This document shows, in pieces, positions 33,759 through 41,795 of a stretch of 64,000 bases of DNA. A model generated the notes under the pieces. It was not told where the DNA came from and did no database searches. It saw nothing but the letters and a program-made list of their open reading frames with translations. The stretch covers positions 434,001 through 498,000 of the forward strand of contig CANLXN010000001.1 of the NCBI GenBank assembly GCA_947495135.1, written 5' to 3'. The stretch is from an uncultured Flavobacteriaceae bacterium (GTDB taxonomy: Bacteria; Bacteroidota; Bacteroidia; Flavobacteriales; Flavobacteriaceae). A program made the position numbers and the translations under genes. Within the stretch, counting starts at the first letter, position 1, and each line of letters starts with the position of its first letter.

Positions 33759-34958
33759 CTAGAAGATGAGTAAGTTGATATCGCTATAAGACATATCAAA
33801 CCAATCTGCTACCGCTTTACTAGTTAAAATTCCGCGGTAAAAGTACAAACCATTTTTTAGACCTTTGTCAAATCGGACTGCATTTTCTATACCGCCGCTT
33901 TCTGCAATATCAAAAAGATATGGAGTAAATATGTTACTAATGGAAATAGAGGCTGTTTTTGGATACCTGGCGGGTATATTGGGCACTCCGTAATGAATTA
34001 CACCGTGTTTAATTTGTGTTGGGTATTTATGAGAAGTGGTCTCAGAAGTTTCGAAACACCCTCCCATATCGATGCTAACATCTATCACAACGGCTCCTTT
34101 TTTCATTCGCTCCACCATTGGCTCGGTTACTACTACTGGAGAACGATTGTTGCCTCTAATCGCACCAATGGCAACATCGCATCGACGCAGGGCTTTGAGA
34201 AGGTTTTTTGGTTGTATTGTGGAAGTGTATAGTGTTTGACCAACTTTGGATTGTATTCTTCTTAATTTGGTGATCGAACTATCGAACACTTTTACGTTAG
34301 CTCCTAATCCTAATGCCGCTCTAACAGCATACTGACCAACAGTTCCAGCGCCTATTACGACTACTTCAACAGGCGGCACTCCACTAATATTACCGAATAG
34401 TAGGCCATTGCCATCTTTGTCATTGAGCATTAACTCTGAAGCGATAAGAACGGATGCTGTTCCTGCAATTTCGCTTAGGGCCGTTACGGCGGGGTAGCTA
34501 CCGTCTTCATCTTTGATAAACTCAAATGCTAAGGCGGTGATTTTCTTTTTAGCTATTGCTTCAAAGTATTTCTTTTTACCAGTTTTAAGTTGAAGAGCGG
34601 AAATTAAAACGGATTTTGGGTTAATTAGTTCCAATTCATCAAGAGTAGGAGGCTCCACTTTGAGAACCATTGGGCAACCAAAAACTTTTTTAGGGTCGGG
34701 AGAGATTTCCGCGCCCGCTTCGCTGTAGTCTTTGTCACTATACCCAGCCTGTTCTCCAGCTCCTTTCTCAATAAGCACCTCATGTCCATTAGCAGCCAAG
34801 GCAGCTACCGCGTCAGGAGTTAGGCAAATCCTTCGTTCTTGGAAATGGGTTTCTTTGGGTAGTCCAATACGCAGGCTGCTTTTTGAACGGGTGATTTCCA
34901 AGGTTTCTTCTTGTGGAAGTAATTGGGCTTTGGTGAATGGCGACTTAGGTTGCGACAT
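33759..34958 (-). CDS. ald: Alanine dehydrogenase
   Basis: The 399-residue NAD enzyme interconverts alanine with pyruvate and ammonia. Family motifs are IGLPKETHFQERRICLTPDAV (residues 32-52, an N-terminal extension of about 30 residues precedes it), the substrate site VLKVEPPTLDELE, the Rossmann loop VVIGAGTVGQYAVRAALGLGANV and the NAD region DVSIDMGGCFETSETTSHKYP. The long N-terminus and the SRSSLRIGLPKE style are usual in Bacteroidota, which some annotate as alanine dehydrogenase/PNT family; no transhydrogenase membrane part is present. Followed on the same strand by the small anchored protein. Confidence 0.93.
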   Translation of the reverse strand: MSQPKSPFTKAQLLPQEETLEITRSKSSLRIGLPKETHFQERRICLTPDAVAALAANGHEVLIEKGAGEQAGYSDKDYSEAGAEISPDPKKVFGCPMVLKVEPPTLDELELINPKSVLISALQLKTGKKKYFEAIAKKKITALAFEFIKDEDGSYPAVTALSEIAGTASVLIASELMLNDKDGNGLLFGNISGVPPVEVVVIGAGTVGQYAVRAALGLGANVKVFDSSITKLRRIQSKVGQTLYTSTIQPKNLLKALRRCDVAIGAIRGNNRSPVVVTEPMVERMKKGAVVIDVSIDMGGCFETSETTSHKYPTQIKHGVIHYGVPNIPARYPKTASISISNIFTPYLFDIAESGGIENAVRFDKGLKNGLYFYRGILTSKAVADWFDMSYSDINLLIF

Positions 34959-35063
34959 GAGTTATTTAGAATTATATGCACCAAGTTACATATTTAATTT
35001 TAAAAGTTTAAGACGATTTAGAACCTCAGAGAATAATTTTCGAATTAAAACAGAACCGATTAT

Positions 35064-36236
35064 TTAATCATACTCGCTAATACCATACAGTAGTTGTTTT
35101 AGTTTGCTTCCATTGATTTCTACTGGCTTGTAAGCAGTATTAAATTTTTCAATTGCAACATCAACTGCTTGCTTAAGAGCATGATATTCTGAGGGTATTT
35201 GTTTCCCACACTGTTCTTCATTTTCGTAGCTGTTGAGCATTATTCCGAACTTTTCGTAAAACTTCCCTCCCTGATCAATGAATGCATTGTATTGAATTAT
35301 AAACTGGAGTAGTTGATCAATCGGGAATTCAAGATTAATTTGCATTTTTTGAGCTAATGACTGATTATTCTGATTAGCGAGTTCCTTATCCATTTTAATT
35401 ATATAGTTGTTGAGGTAGCCGCTTAGTCTGTCCCAGTCATCGGTGTTGCGACAAATCTTTAGAGACTTTGAATATCCAATTGGTTTGGTAAAATCTAAAA
35501 ATAATTCGTCCAATTGCGTCATGATTGTTTCGTTATTCTTCTGAAGAAACACTGTTTCGAAATAGATCGTATCTAGGTCATTGCTCATTCTAAGAGTAAA
35601 ATCGATCACACATTCTATTTCTTTTAGAACGGCTTCTTTTTCTGGTTGTTGCGTATTGGTGTTTGTAAAGAGTGATACTAAAGAGTGAGTAATAGAGGTA
35701 TAAATATTATCTCCGAGAATTTTGGTAAGATCGAAGCCTGTTCGCTTATCTCTTTTGCTTTTAATCACTTTCTTTACATCCGTAAATGATGCGTACTGAT
35801 TGGGATTAGCCATTTTGTTTATTTCATTTAAGGTAGTTACGGAAGAAAAGTGATGATCGAGGGCCAAGGTTTTATTATAAAGTAGTTTAATAATTTCGAT
35901 GCCCTTTATATATCTCACTTTACTGATGTCGCTTCTTGCATGTAGTTTTACGTTTCTTGCTGCCTCCTTAAGAGAGTCTTTTTTTAAAAGAAATTTTAGT
36001 TTTAGATCCGTTGCAGAATTAGACATCAAAGCATCATTTGCTTCGGCTATTTTTTTATAAATTAAACTCAGTTTGTGATCATTTACCCGTAGGATATAAT
36101 TCACTTCTTTTGTAAGCTCATTTAGTTTTAAGTTCAGGCTATCCTTGGGTTCCTTCGTTTTGTTATGGATATTTGCATGCGACAACTGATTTGAAAAGAA
36201 GAAGAAAATCAATGCTATATATATTAAATGCCCCAT
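35064..36236 (-). CDS. Secreted helical protein of unknown function
   Basis: I do not recognise this 390-residue protein. It has a signal peptide (MGHLIYIALIFFFFSNQLSHA) and a body that is almost wholly alpha-helical and charged (DSLNLKLNELTKEVNYILRV, AARNVKLHARSDISKVRY, KEIECVIDFTLRMSNDLDTI). There are only three Cys and no metal or catalytic motif. It is the second of two minus-strand genes (12-base gap after the 36249 gene), opposite a TPR-AraC regulator. The helical content suggests a periplasmic binding or scaffold protein; this is a guess. Confidence 0.75.
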   Translation of the reverse strand: MGHLIYIALIFFFFSNQLSHANIHNKTKEPKDSLNLKLNELTKEVNYILRVNDHKLSLIYKKIAEANDALMSNSATDLKLKFLLKKDSLKEAARNVKLHARSDISKVRYIKGIEIIKLLYNKTLALDHHFSSVTTLNEINKMANPNQYASFTDVKKVIKSKRDKRTGFDLTKILGDNIYTSITHSLVSLFTNTNTQQPEKEAVLKEIECVIDFTLRMSNDLDTIYFETVFLQKNNETIMTQLDELFLDFTKPIGYSKSLKICRNTDDWDRLSGYLNNYIIKMDKELANQNNQSLAQKMQINLEFPIDQLLQFIIQYNAFIDQGGKFYEKFGIMLNSYENEEQCGKQIPSEYHALKQAVDVAIEKFNTAYKPVEINGSKLKQLLYGISEYD

Positions 36237-36248
36237 GAAGCGATTTCT

Positions 36249-36671
36249 TTAATCGATTATTAGAATATCAATAAACTCAGGTGTAATTTCGGTTGCGTAA
36301 GATTTTGCTTTAATAGAATGAAGTTTATTCGAAATTGAGTAGGGAAGCAGCGATTTTATTTTCTCTGAAATCGTCAAGTCATTTTCTAATTGAAATTTTA
36401 ATGAACCTTGATTGACAGATGTTATTGGTTGGTTGAGTATTCGATTTTGTTCATCCCTACTTAAGTTCTTTCTAAACAGGCGTAGAATTATTTTGCCGTT
36501 GTTCTTTGTTATAATTTCGGCATTTTTCGTAGCGTTTTTTTCTGCTGAAATATCACAGGCTCCTCTACCCAAACAGTCTGGGCCTCTTCCTATCGTTATG
36601 GTTAAGTCCTGAGCAAATAAATTTGACTGAACCAATAGACATAGTAGTAATAAGTAGCGTGTATTTTTCAT
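36249..36671 (-). CDS. Small secreted protein of unknown function
   Basis: The 140-residue protein has a signal peptide (MKNTRYLLLLCLLVQSNLFAQ). The mature N-terminus is unusual: DLTITIGRGPDCLGRGACDI, with two Cys seven residues apart in a Gly/Arg-rich loop, probably a disulfide. The rest is alpha/beta without a known motif (KIILRLFRKNLSRDEQNRIL, SLKFQLENDLTISEKIKSLL). It leads a two-gene unit with the 390-residue helical protein; its leader contains a 14-pair hairpin (36708-36769). Family unknown. Confidence 0.72.
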   Translation of the reverse strand: MKNTRYLLLLCLLVQSNLFAQDLTITIGRGPDCLGRGACDISAEKNATKNAEIITKNNGKIILRLFRKNLSRDEQNRILNQPITSVNQGSLKFQLENDLTISEKIKSLLPYSISNKLHSIKAKSYATEITPEFIDILIID

Positions 36672-37014
36672 TTTAGTATGATGTATTGGATGTTAAGCTT
36701 TTAAAAAGATCGGCTCAAAGAATTAATACTAACTCCCCAGTTAATCTAAAACGAATCTTTAAGCCGATCAACTAATTTTAATACTTCAAATGTTAGATGT
36801 TTTTTTGGTTTCTACAATTGATGTATGGAGGGATTCAAGAATTTCGAACCGACAATTCTTGAATTGAGACAAGAACGAATAGTTTTAAAGCGTTGTTTTT
36901 CAATTACTTAATCGATTGGTGTATTTGTGGGACTTTAAATTAGTAAGTCATATTGAATAAAAGTGTAATTTTATCTAAGACCATCTTAACTCCCTATACA
37001 AACCTTTGGCTTTT
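36672..37014. other. 343-base divergent intergenic region with two strong inverted repeats
   Basis: No gene is seen. First repeat: GATCGGCTCAAAGA (36708-36721) with TCTTTAAGCCGATC (36756-36769); on the minus strand all 14 positions pair if one G-U is allowed. Second repeat: ATTCAAGAATT (36833-36843) with AATTCTTGAAT (36854-36864), a perfect 11-pair stem around 10 bases. Because the flanking genes diverge, these are not gene terminators. Leader structures, operators or a small RNA are possible. Confidence 0.6.
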
Positions 37015-38742
37015 ATGAGATTTCTCATTTTTATTTTTTTACTATCCCCTTTTTATTCCACAATTGCGCAAGATTTATCTCAGAAGTATTTAGATACGTT
37101 AGAGGATGAGGCCTTACTAACTCTTTTCAATGAGGTGAGTGAAGACTCTATCGAGGCAGAGCAAGTTGCTAGAACGTATTTAAAACGGGCTCGTTTGGAG
37201 GGAGATACCATCAAAATGGCTAGAGGTTACGATAGGCTTGCAAGAATCTTTCATCCTGAGAAAAACTTGAGATTTGCCGATAGCGTCATAGCCTTAACCG
37301 AAAATAATCCACAAATTACTTATCCTGCTTTGGGGTATAGCTTAAAAGCCTATAACTACGAAACGATTGGTGATTTAAATAATTCTACCAAAAATTATCT
37401 TAGTGCTTACGAGTATGCTCAGTTATATAAAAACATTGGGATGCAAGTTAGGATTTCAAACAATCTAATTTATGGGAAAGCGGTTTGGGGTGATAAAATT
37501 GAAGCATTGAATCTACAGAGAAAAAGAGACAGTATAATTCAAACACCGGAATACTTGTCAGATTTGGCGCTTTCTATTCGTAAAGGGGCAAAAATTGAAT
37601 TGAAAGACTTGCTTGTCTTAGATCAAATCGTTTCCGCGAGAAATTTCACATTTTGCTATTACCAGTTAAACAGACTTGATTCCGCAGAACTCTATATCCA
37701 AAAAATGAACGGTTTGTTGAAAGACTACGATTGGGTGCATAAAGAAATTCTACAGAATTGGTCATCTGAAGCACATATGGAGGTCTTATATTTCAAAAAG
37801 CATTATAAAGAATCCTTGATGATAGCAAATAAATTATTAGACGACAAATTGAATATTGTGAGTAATAGGTCCGTAATGAATATCTATCTATTTAAGGCTT
37901 TGGCGCTTAAGGAAATTAATGAAAAAGAAAAAAGTTTCACATATCTAAAAAAAGCGGATTCAATTGCTAACGAATTGAATGTTGGTGCTTTAAAGCCAAT
38001 TGATCGAAGTATTTACGAAGAGTTGTTAAATCACTACATTTCAAATAGAGATACTATAAGACAGGTGTATTATCTCAATAAGTTGGTTCTAATTGATAGC
38101 GTTTTAAAAACAAATTATAAGTTTTTTGAATCGGAAATGGAAAAAAAATTAGAAACGCCGGAACTCATTCAAGAGAAACAGGATATGATAATTGAACTTG
38201 CGAGTGATAATGAAAGAGCTGGCAAGATTACTTTTTGGACGGTTTTCAGTTTAATTTGTACTTTAGGGGTATTAATTTATTATGTAAGAATTCAATTTAT
38301 TTATAAGAAAAGATTTAAAGAATTAAAAGATTCACTAAATAAAAATAAACAGGATTCAAAATTATCAAACTCTATCTGTTCAGTTGTATCAAATGATATT
38401 GTTGACGAGTTGCTAAATAAGTTAATGGAGTTTGAGGAGCAGAAGAAATTTTTACAGAATGACATAACACTTGGGCGTTTATCTAAGATGTTTCAAACCA
38501 ATGATAATTATCTCTCAAGAGTCATTAATCTGCACTTAGGAAAGAATTTCTCTCAATATTTACATGATTTGAGGCTTGAATTTGCAACGGTAGAACTCTT
38601 GAGTCAAGATAAATATCGAAACTATACTATTAAGGCAATCGCAGAGGAATGTGGTTATAAAAATGCCGAGTCATTTTCTAGGGCTTTTTATAAAAAATAT
38701 GGTATTTACCCTTCCTATTACATTCGCAGAATTCAAGAATAA
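37015..38742 (+). CDS. TPR sensor with transmembrane helix and C-terminal AraC-type HTH
   Basis: The 575-residue protein has a signal peptide (MRFLIFIFLLSPFYSTIAQ), a long periplasmic TPR-like helical region (about 25-390; for example YPALGYSLKAYNYETIGDLN), one transmembrane helix (ITFWTVFSLICTLGVLIYYV), a short linker, and a C-terminal AraC double HTH (DITLGRLSKMFQTNDNYLSR to YKNAESFSRAFYKKYGIYPS). This one-component layout senses an envelope signal and acts on DNA at the membrane. Start at ATG 37015; a TTG lies 9 bases earlier. It faces two secreted genes across a structured gap and probably controls them, which is inference. Confidence 0.88.
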   Translation: MRFLIFIFLLSPFYSTIAQDLSQKYLDTLEDEALLTLFNEVSEDSIEAEQVARTYLKRARLEGDTIKMARGYDRLARIFHPEKNLRFADSVIALTENNPQITYPALGYSLKAYNYETIGDLNNSTKNYLSAYEYAQLYKNIGMQVRISNNLIYGKAVWGDKIEALNLQRKRDSIIQTPEYLSDLALSIRKGAKIELKDLLVLDQIVSARNFTFCYYQLNRLDSAELYIQKMNGLLKDYDWVHKEILQNWSSEAHMEVLYFKKHYKESLMIANKLLDDKLNIVSNRSVMNIYLFKALALKEINEKEKSFTYLKKADSIANELNVGALKPIDRSIYEELLNHYISNRDTIRQVYYLNKLVLIDSVLKTNYKFFESEMEKKLETPELIQEKQDMIIELASDNERAGKITFWTVFSLICTLGVLIYYVRIQFIYKKRFKELKDSLNKNKQDSKLSNSICSVVSNDIVDELLNKLMEFEEQKKFLQNDITLGRLSKMFQTNDNYLSRVINLHLGKNFSQYLHDLRLEFATVELLSQDKYRNYTIKAIAEECGYKNAESFSRAFYKKYGIYPSYYIRRIQE

Positions 38743-38749
38743 TCATGTA

Positions 38750-39277
38750 TTAGCGAAACAAGTCTTTAATTTGTTCCCATATCGATCTCTTGGTTCCAAG
38801 CTCAGCCTCAAAAGAAGCTAGGTCGTTTCCTCTTATTCGGGCAAATAGCTTTGCGCGTATTAAATAAACCGAAGGAACCACGACTAACATTAAAGGAATA
38901 ATGTAATAAAGCTCTAAGGAATCAAGATTATTACTTTCATTAAGAACACCCCAAAGCTGGAAGGAATACATAGCTATTGGCACCAATATTATCCAATGCC
39001 ACCAATGCTTACAGGTGAAAAACCAGAGAAGTAAAAGAAAAAGAGGAATAAACTTACCACTAAAGTACCAAGCAAAAGAATACCAATCTGGAAAACTTGT
39101 TTTCCATGTAAATAAAGAAGTTTCCCAAGAGTTTGTTCTCGGGAAACTTTCATACATATAAAACATAAATGGAGTGAGAGCAATGAAAAAAACCACGATC
39201 CCACCACTAATAATTGGTTTTTTATCCGTTTTGAAGCGGTTTAAGGGTTTTGTCAACTTGTTGTGGGTTTGTTTCAT
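38750..39277 (-). CDS. Four-helix membrane protein, unknown
   Basis: The 175-residue protein has about four transmembrane segments (PIISGGIVVFFIALTPFMFY, FIPLFLLLLWFFTC, WIILVPIAMYSFQLWGVL, YYIIPLMLVVVPSVYLI) and a cytosolic basic/acidic tail ending WEQIKDLFR. Aromatic residues are abundant. I do not recognise the family. The ATG at 39277 lies inside the small lipoprotein gene 39222-39362 in another frame, so the two overlap by 56 bases and are probably translationally coupled. It is convergent with the TPR-AraC gene, 7 bases between stops. Confidence 0.72.
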   Translation of the reverse strand: MKQTHNKLTKPLNRFKTDKKPIISGGIVVFFIALTPFMFYMYESFPRTNSWETSLFTWKTSFPDWYSFAWYFSGKFIPLFLLLLWFFTCKHWWHWIILVPIAMYSFQLWGVLNESNNLDSLELYYIIPLMLVVVPSVYLIRAKLFARIRGNDLASFEAELGTKRSIWEQIKDLFR

Positions 39278-39362
39278 CTTCTATGTTCTCGGGAGTACAA
39301 GAGAAAAATAGGGTAGAACTAAAAATTGCAACGATAAATAAAAGTGAGGTAAATTTTTTCAT
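39222..39362 (-). CDS. Very small lipoprotein (46 residues)
   Basis: On the minus strand from ATG 39362 the frame reads MKKFTSLLFIVAIFSSTLFF followed by SCTPENIEDETNPQQVDKTL and a short end, stop at 39222. This is a textbook lipoprotein signal (FFSC, Cys22) with a 25-residue acidic mature part, a form frequent in Flavobacteriaceae. A minus-strand -7 box (TAGGTTTG, 39400-39393) lies 31 bases upstream, which supports a real gene. Its 3' end overlaps the start of the four-helix membrane protein in another frame. Confidence 0.65.
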   Translation of the reverse strand: MKKFTSLLFIVAIFSSTLFFSCTPENIEDETNPQQVDKTLKPLQNG

Positions 39363-39392
39363 AATACTAGTTTGTTTGTGAGGTTAATACTA

Positions 39393-39400
39393 CAAACCTA
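39393..39400 (-). promoter_or_regulatory. -7 box of small lipoprotein gene
   Basis: CAAACCTA on the plus strand reads TAGGTTTG on the minus strand, matching TAnnTTTG, 31 bases before ATG 39362. Confidence 0.55.
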
Positions 39401-39544
39401 TCCACAAAAAAAACAAGTATAACAATTACTTTGGCCGTATCTTATAAGATTGCTTTTTTACGAATTTTATTGTTAATAATTCGTTAAAAGTCAGGGAGTT
39501 ACAGATTGGACTTCAGTGGGCACGACTATTTATCTTAGCTCATT

Positions 39545-39958
39545 TTAGTTCACCGGCATCATTTTTATATTCCTAATTCCGTTTTTATTTTTTGTCAGTT
39601 CAATGGCTGTATTTTCTTCCGGTAATAAATTCGAAATTTTTTCTGGCCATTCTATAAAATTCCAATGATTTGAATAAAAATAATCCTCAATTCCAATGTC
39701 CAAAGCCTCTTCTTCATATTCTATTCGGTAAAAATCAAAATGAAATAATTTTTCTGGGCCAATGGCGTACTCATTTACAATTGAAAAAGTTGGGCTGTTA
39801 AGCGTATCCTCAACCCCAAGTTGCTTAGCAATCTCTTTTATCAATGTTGTTTTTCCTACTCCCATTTCCCCGTAGAACAAAAGCGTCTTGTTGGTGGCAT
39901 TTTCGAGAATTAATCCCGCCACTTTTGGCAAGTCAGAAATGGAATAGGTCAAGTTCAT
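39545..39958 (-). CDS. tsaE: tRNA t6A37 biosynthesis ATPase TsaE
   Basis: The 137-residue P-loop ATPase works with TsaB, TsaC and TsaD to make N6-threonylcarbamoyladenosine at position 37 of ANN-decoding tRNAs. The Walker A motif GEMGVGKTT is at residues 30-38, SPTFSIVNEY and FHFDFYRIE follow, and FIEWPEKI matches the family C-terminal signature. I chose the ATG at 39958 because a minus-strand TATATTTG box (39982-39975) lies 17 bases upstream, inside the longer frame. It is followed upstream by porX on the same strand, an order common in Bacteroidota. Confidence 0.94.
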   Translation of the reverse strand: MNLTYSISDLPKVAGLILENATNKTLLFYGEMGVGKTTLIKEIAKQLGVEDTLNSPTFSIVNEYAIGPEKLFHFDFYRIEYEEEALDIGIEDYFYSNHWNFIEWPEKISNLLPEENTAIELTKNKNGIRNIKMMPVN

Positions 39959-39974
39959 TTTTTTAAGGCTCCGA

Positions 39975-39982
39975 CAAATATA
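39975..39982 (-). promoter_or_regulatory. -7 box of tsaE
   Basis: CAAATATA on the plus strand is TATATTTG on the minus strand, 17 bases before the tsaE ATG at 39958. Confidence 0.65.
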
Positions 39983-40053
39983 AAAGAATTTCCGATTAAG
40001 CACCCTAAGTATCGATGAAAAGCAATAATTTCAGTATTTTCTTACTTTTAACA

Positions 40054-41604
40054 TTATTTTGGAGTCAATACAGCAAACGGAATCACCATTTCTTCCAGTG
40101 AAACACCACCATGTTGATAAGTATTCCTGTAATAACTCACATAGTGATTATAGTTATTTGGGTAGGCAAAAAACAAATCGCCTTTAGCAAAAATAAATGA
40201 GCTACTCATATTTATGGCCGGTAAATGGATGCTTTTTGGATCCTTGGCCGCTAGCACATCCTTGTCTTCATACGTGAGACTCCTACCAGTTTTATATCTT
40301 AAGTTTAAACTGGTGTTTTTATCACCAATCACCTTAGATGGATTCTTTACATTAATAGTCCCGTGATCTGTGGTGATAACAAGTTTGAAACCAAGACTGG
40401 CGGCCTGTTGTAGAATCTCCATGAGCGGAGAGTTTTTAAACCAACTTTCGGTAAGCGAACGGTAGGCCTTGTCGTTAGAGGCTAGTTCCTTTATTACCTC
40501 CATTTCTGTTTTGGAATGCGATAGCATATCTACAAAATTATATACAATCACAGTTAGATCTTCATTTTTATGACTTTTGAAATTTTCAGATAAACGCTTT
40601 CCTTGTTTTAAACTAGAAATCTTATGGTAACTCCAATTTAAATTCATTCCCAGACGCTTGAGCTGAGCCGCTAAGAAGTCTTTTTCATGCATATTTTTTC
40701 CACCTTCTTCCGTATCATTTAACCAATACTCCGGGTGAAGTTTTTGCATGTCGCTAGGCATTAGCCCCGAGAAAATAGCGTTTCTTGCGTATTGGGTCGC
40801 CGTAGGCAGAATACTGCAGAATAATTCCTCTTCCGTTTTCTTGTAAATTGATTGTAAATAAGGCTCAAATGCCTTCCATTGGTCGTATCGCAAGTTGTCA
40901 ACTACTACTAATAGCGTAGGAGTTCCCTTGTCAATTTGTGGCTGAATTTTCTCTCTAAATAAAGTATGAGACATCGTAGGAGCGTCTCCATTCTTTTCAA
41001 ACCACTTTGGATAGTTTTTATCAATAAATTTACAGAACTGGGTGTTAGCTTCTGTCTTCTGAGACTCTAAAATCTCAAACATTCCTGTGTCTTCGATATC
41101 TTCTAGTTCCAATTCCCAGTATACCAACTTTTGGTATAACTCAGACCAACCTTCATAAGTGTTGATCATAGACATGTCCATTGCAATTTTTCGGAACTCT
41201 TGCTGGTAATTGGATGTGGTTTTTTCAGAAATGAGTCGGCTATGATCTAAATTCTTCTTCAAACTCAGTAATATCTGATTCGGATTTACGGGCTTAATTA
41301 AATAGTCGGCAATTTTAGATCCAATGGCCTCTTCCATAATGTACTCTTCTTCACTTTTCGTGATCATTACTACGGGTAGATTGGCTTTTTGCTCTTTAAT
41401 TTCAGCAAGTGTCTCTAAACCTGTTAGTCCTGGCATGTTTTCATCCAGAAATACAATGTCGAAATTCTCTTTCTGAATTTCCTGTAAAGCTTCAGCGCCA
41501 CTATGAGCAGGTGTTACTTTGTAGTTCCTACTTTCTAAAAAAAGAATGTGTGGTTTTAAAAGGTCAATTTCATCATCTACCCAGAGTACTTTTATGTTGC
41601 TCAT
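40054..41604 (-). CDS. porX: Response regulator PorX with PglZ/alkaline-phosphatase-like effector domain
   Basis: The 516-residue protein is the PorX regulator of the type IX secretion system. The receiver domain (1-125) has Asp10/Asp11 in LWVDDEIDLL, the phosphoacceptor Asp54 in FLDENMPGL and a Lys in DYLIKPVNP. A linker helix bundle leads to a PglZ-like domain (about 230-516) with metal-site segments LLVVVDNLRYDQW, SILPTATQYARNAIFSG, FVDMLSHSKTEME and ITTDHGTINV. Studied PorX (Porphyromonas, Flavobacterium) works with PorY and SigP, and its PglZ domain has been reported as a nucleotide phosphodiesterase. I chose ATG 41604 (MSNIKVLWVDDE). A T9SS client gene is at 3546. Confidence 0.94.
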   Translation of the reverse strand: MSNIKVLWVDDEIDLLKPHILFLESRNYKVTPAHSGAEALQEIQKENFDIVFLDENMPGLTGLETLAEIKEQKANLPVVMITKSEEEYIMEEAIGSKIADYLIKPVNPNQILLSLKKNLDHSRLISEKTTSNYQQEFRKIAMDMSMINTYEGWSELYQKLVYWELELEDIEDTGMFEILESQKTEANTQFCKFIDKNYPKWFEKNGDAPTMSHTLFREKIQPQIDKGTPTLLVVVDNLRYDQWKAFEPYLQSIYKKTEEELFCSILPTATQYARNAIFSGLMPSDMQKLHPEYWLNDTEEGGKNMHEKDFLAAQLKRLGMNLNWSYHKISSLKQGKRLSENFKSHKNEDLTVIVYNFVDMLSHSKTEMEVIKELASNDKAYRSLTESWFKNSPLMEILQQAASLGFKLVITTDHGTINVKNPSKVIGDKNTSLNLRYKTGRSLTYEDKDVLAAKDPKSIHLPAINMSSSFIFAKGDLFFAYPNNYNHYVSYYRNTYQHGGVSLEEMVIPFAVLTPK

Positions 41605-41699
41605 ATACGTATATTTGTCATTAGATGCTCCGGGGCTTTCCGATGATCTTCGCAATTTTTTGGAAGTAGATAGCGCAGGAGTATATAGTTAGGTTATTC

Positions 41700-41728
41700 A
41701 TAAGTTTGCCAAGAGTTGGCTTGCTTAT
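41700..41728. promoter_or_regulatory. Two-step inverted repeat between porX and the HD gene
   Basis: ATAAG (41700-41704) pairs with CTTAT (41724-41728) and GCCAA (41708-41712) with TTGGC (41716-41720), with 3-base symmetric internal loop and a 3-base apical spacer. It is centred between the divergent genes and may be an operator. Confidence 0.4.
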
Positions 41729-41795
41729 ATAACATCAAAAATACTTCCGTAGTATTTCAAATGAGAAAATGGCACTAATAAATAAAAGTTAAAGT

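Noticed and set aside
41610-41617. Plus-strand TATATTTG near the porX start as promoter of the HD gene
   Set aside because: It would give a leader of about 170 bases with no support; the box may be chance in AT-rich sequence.
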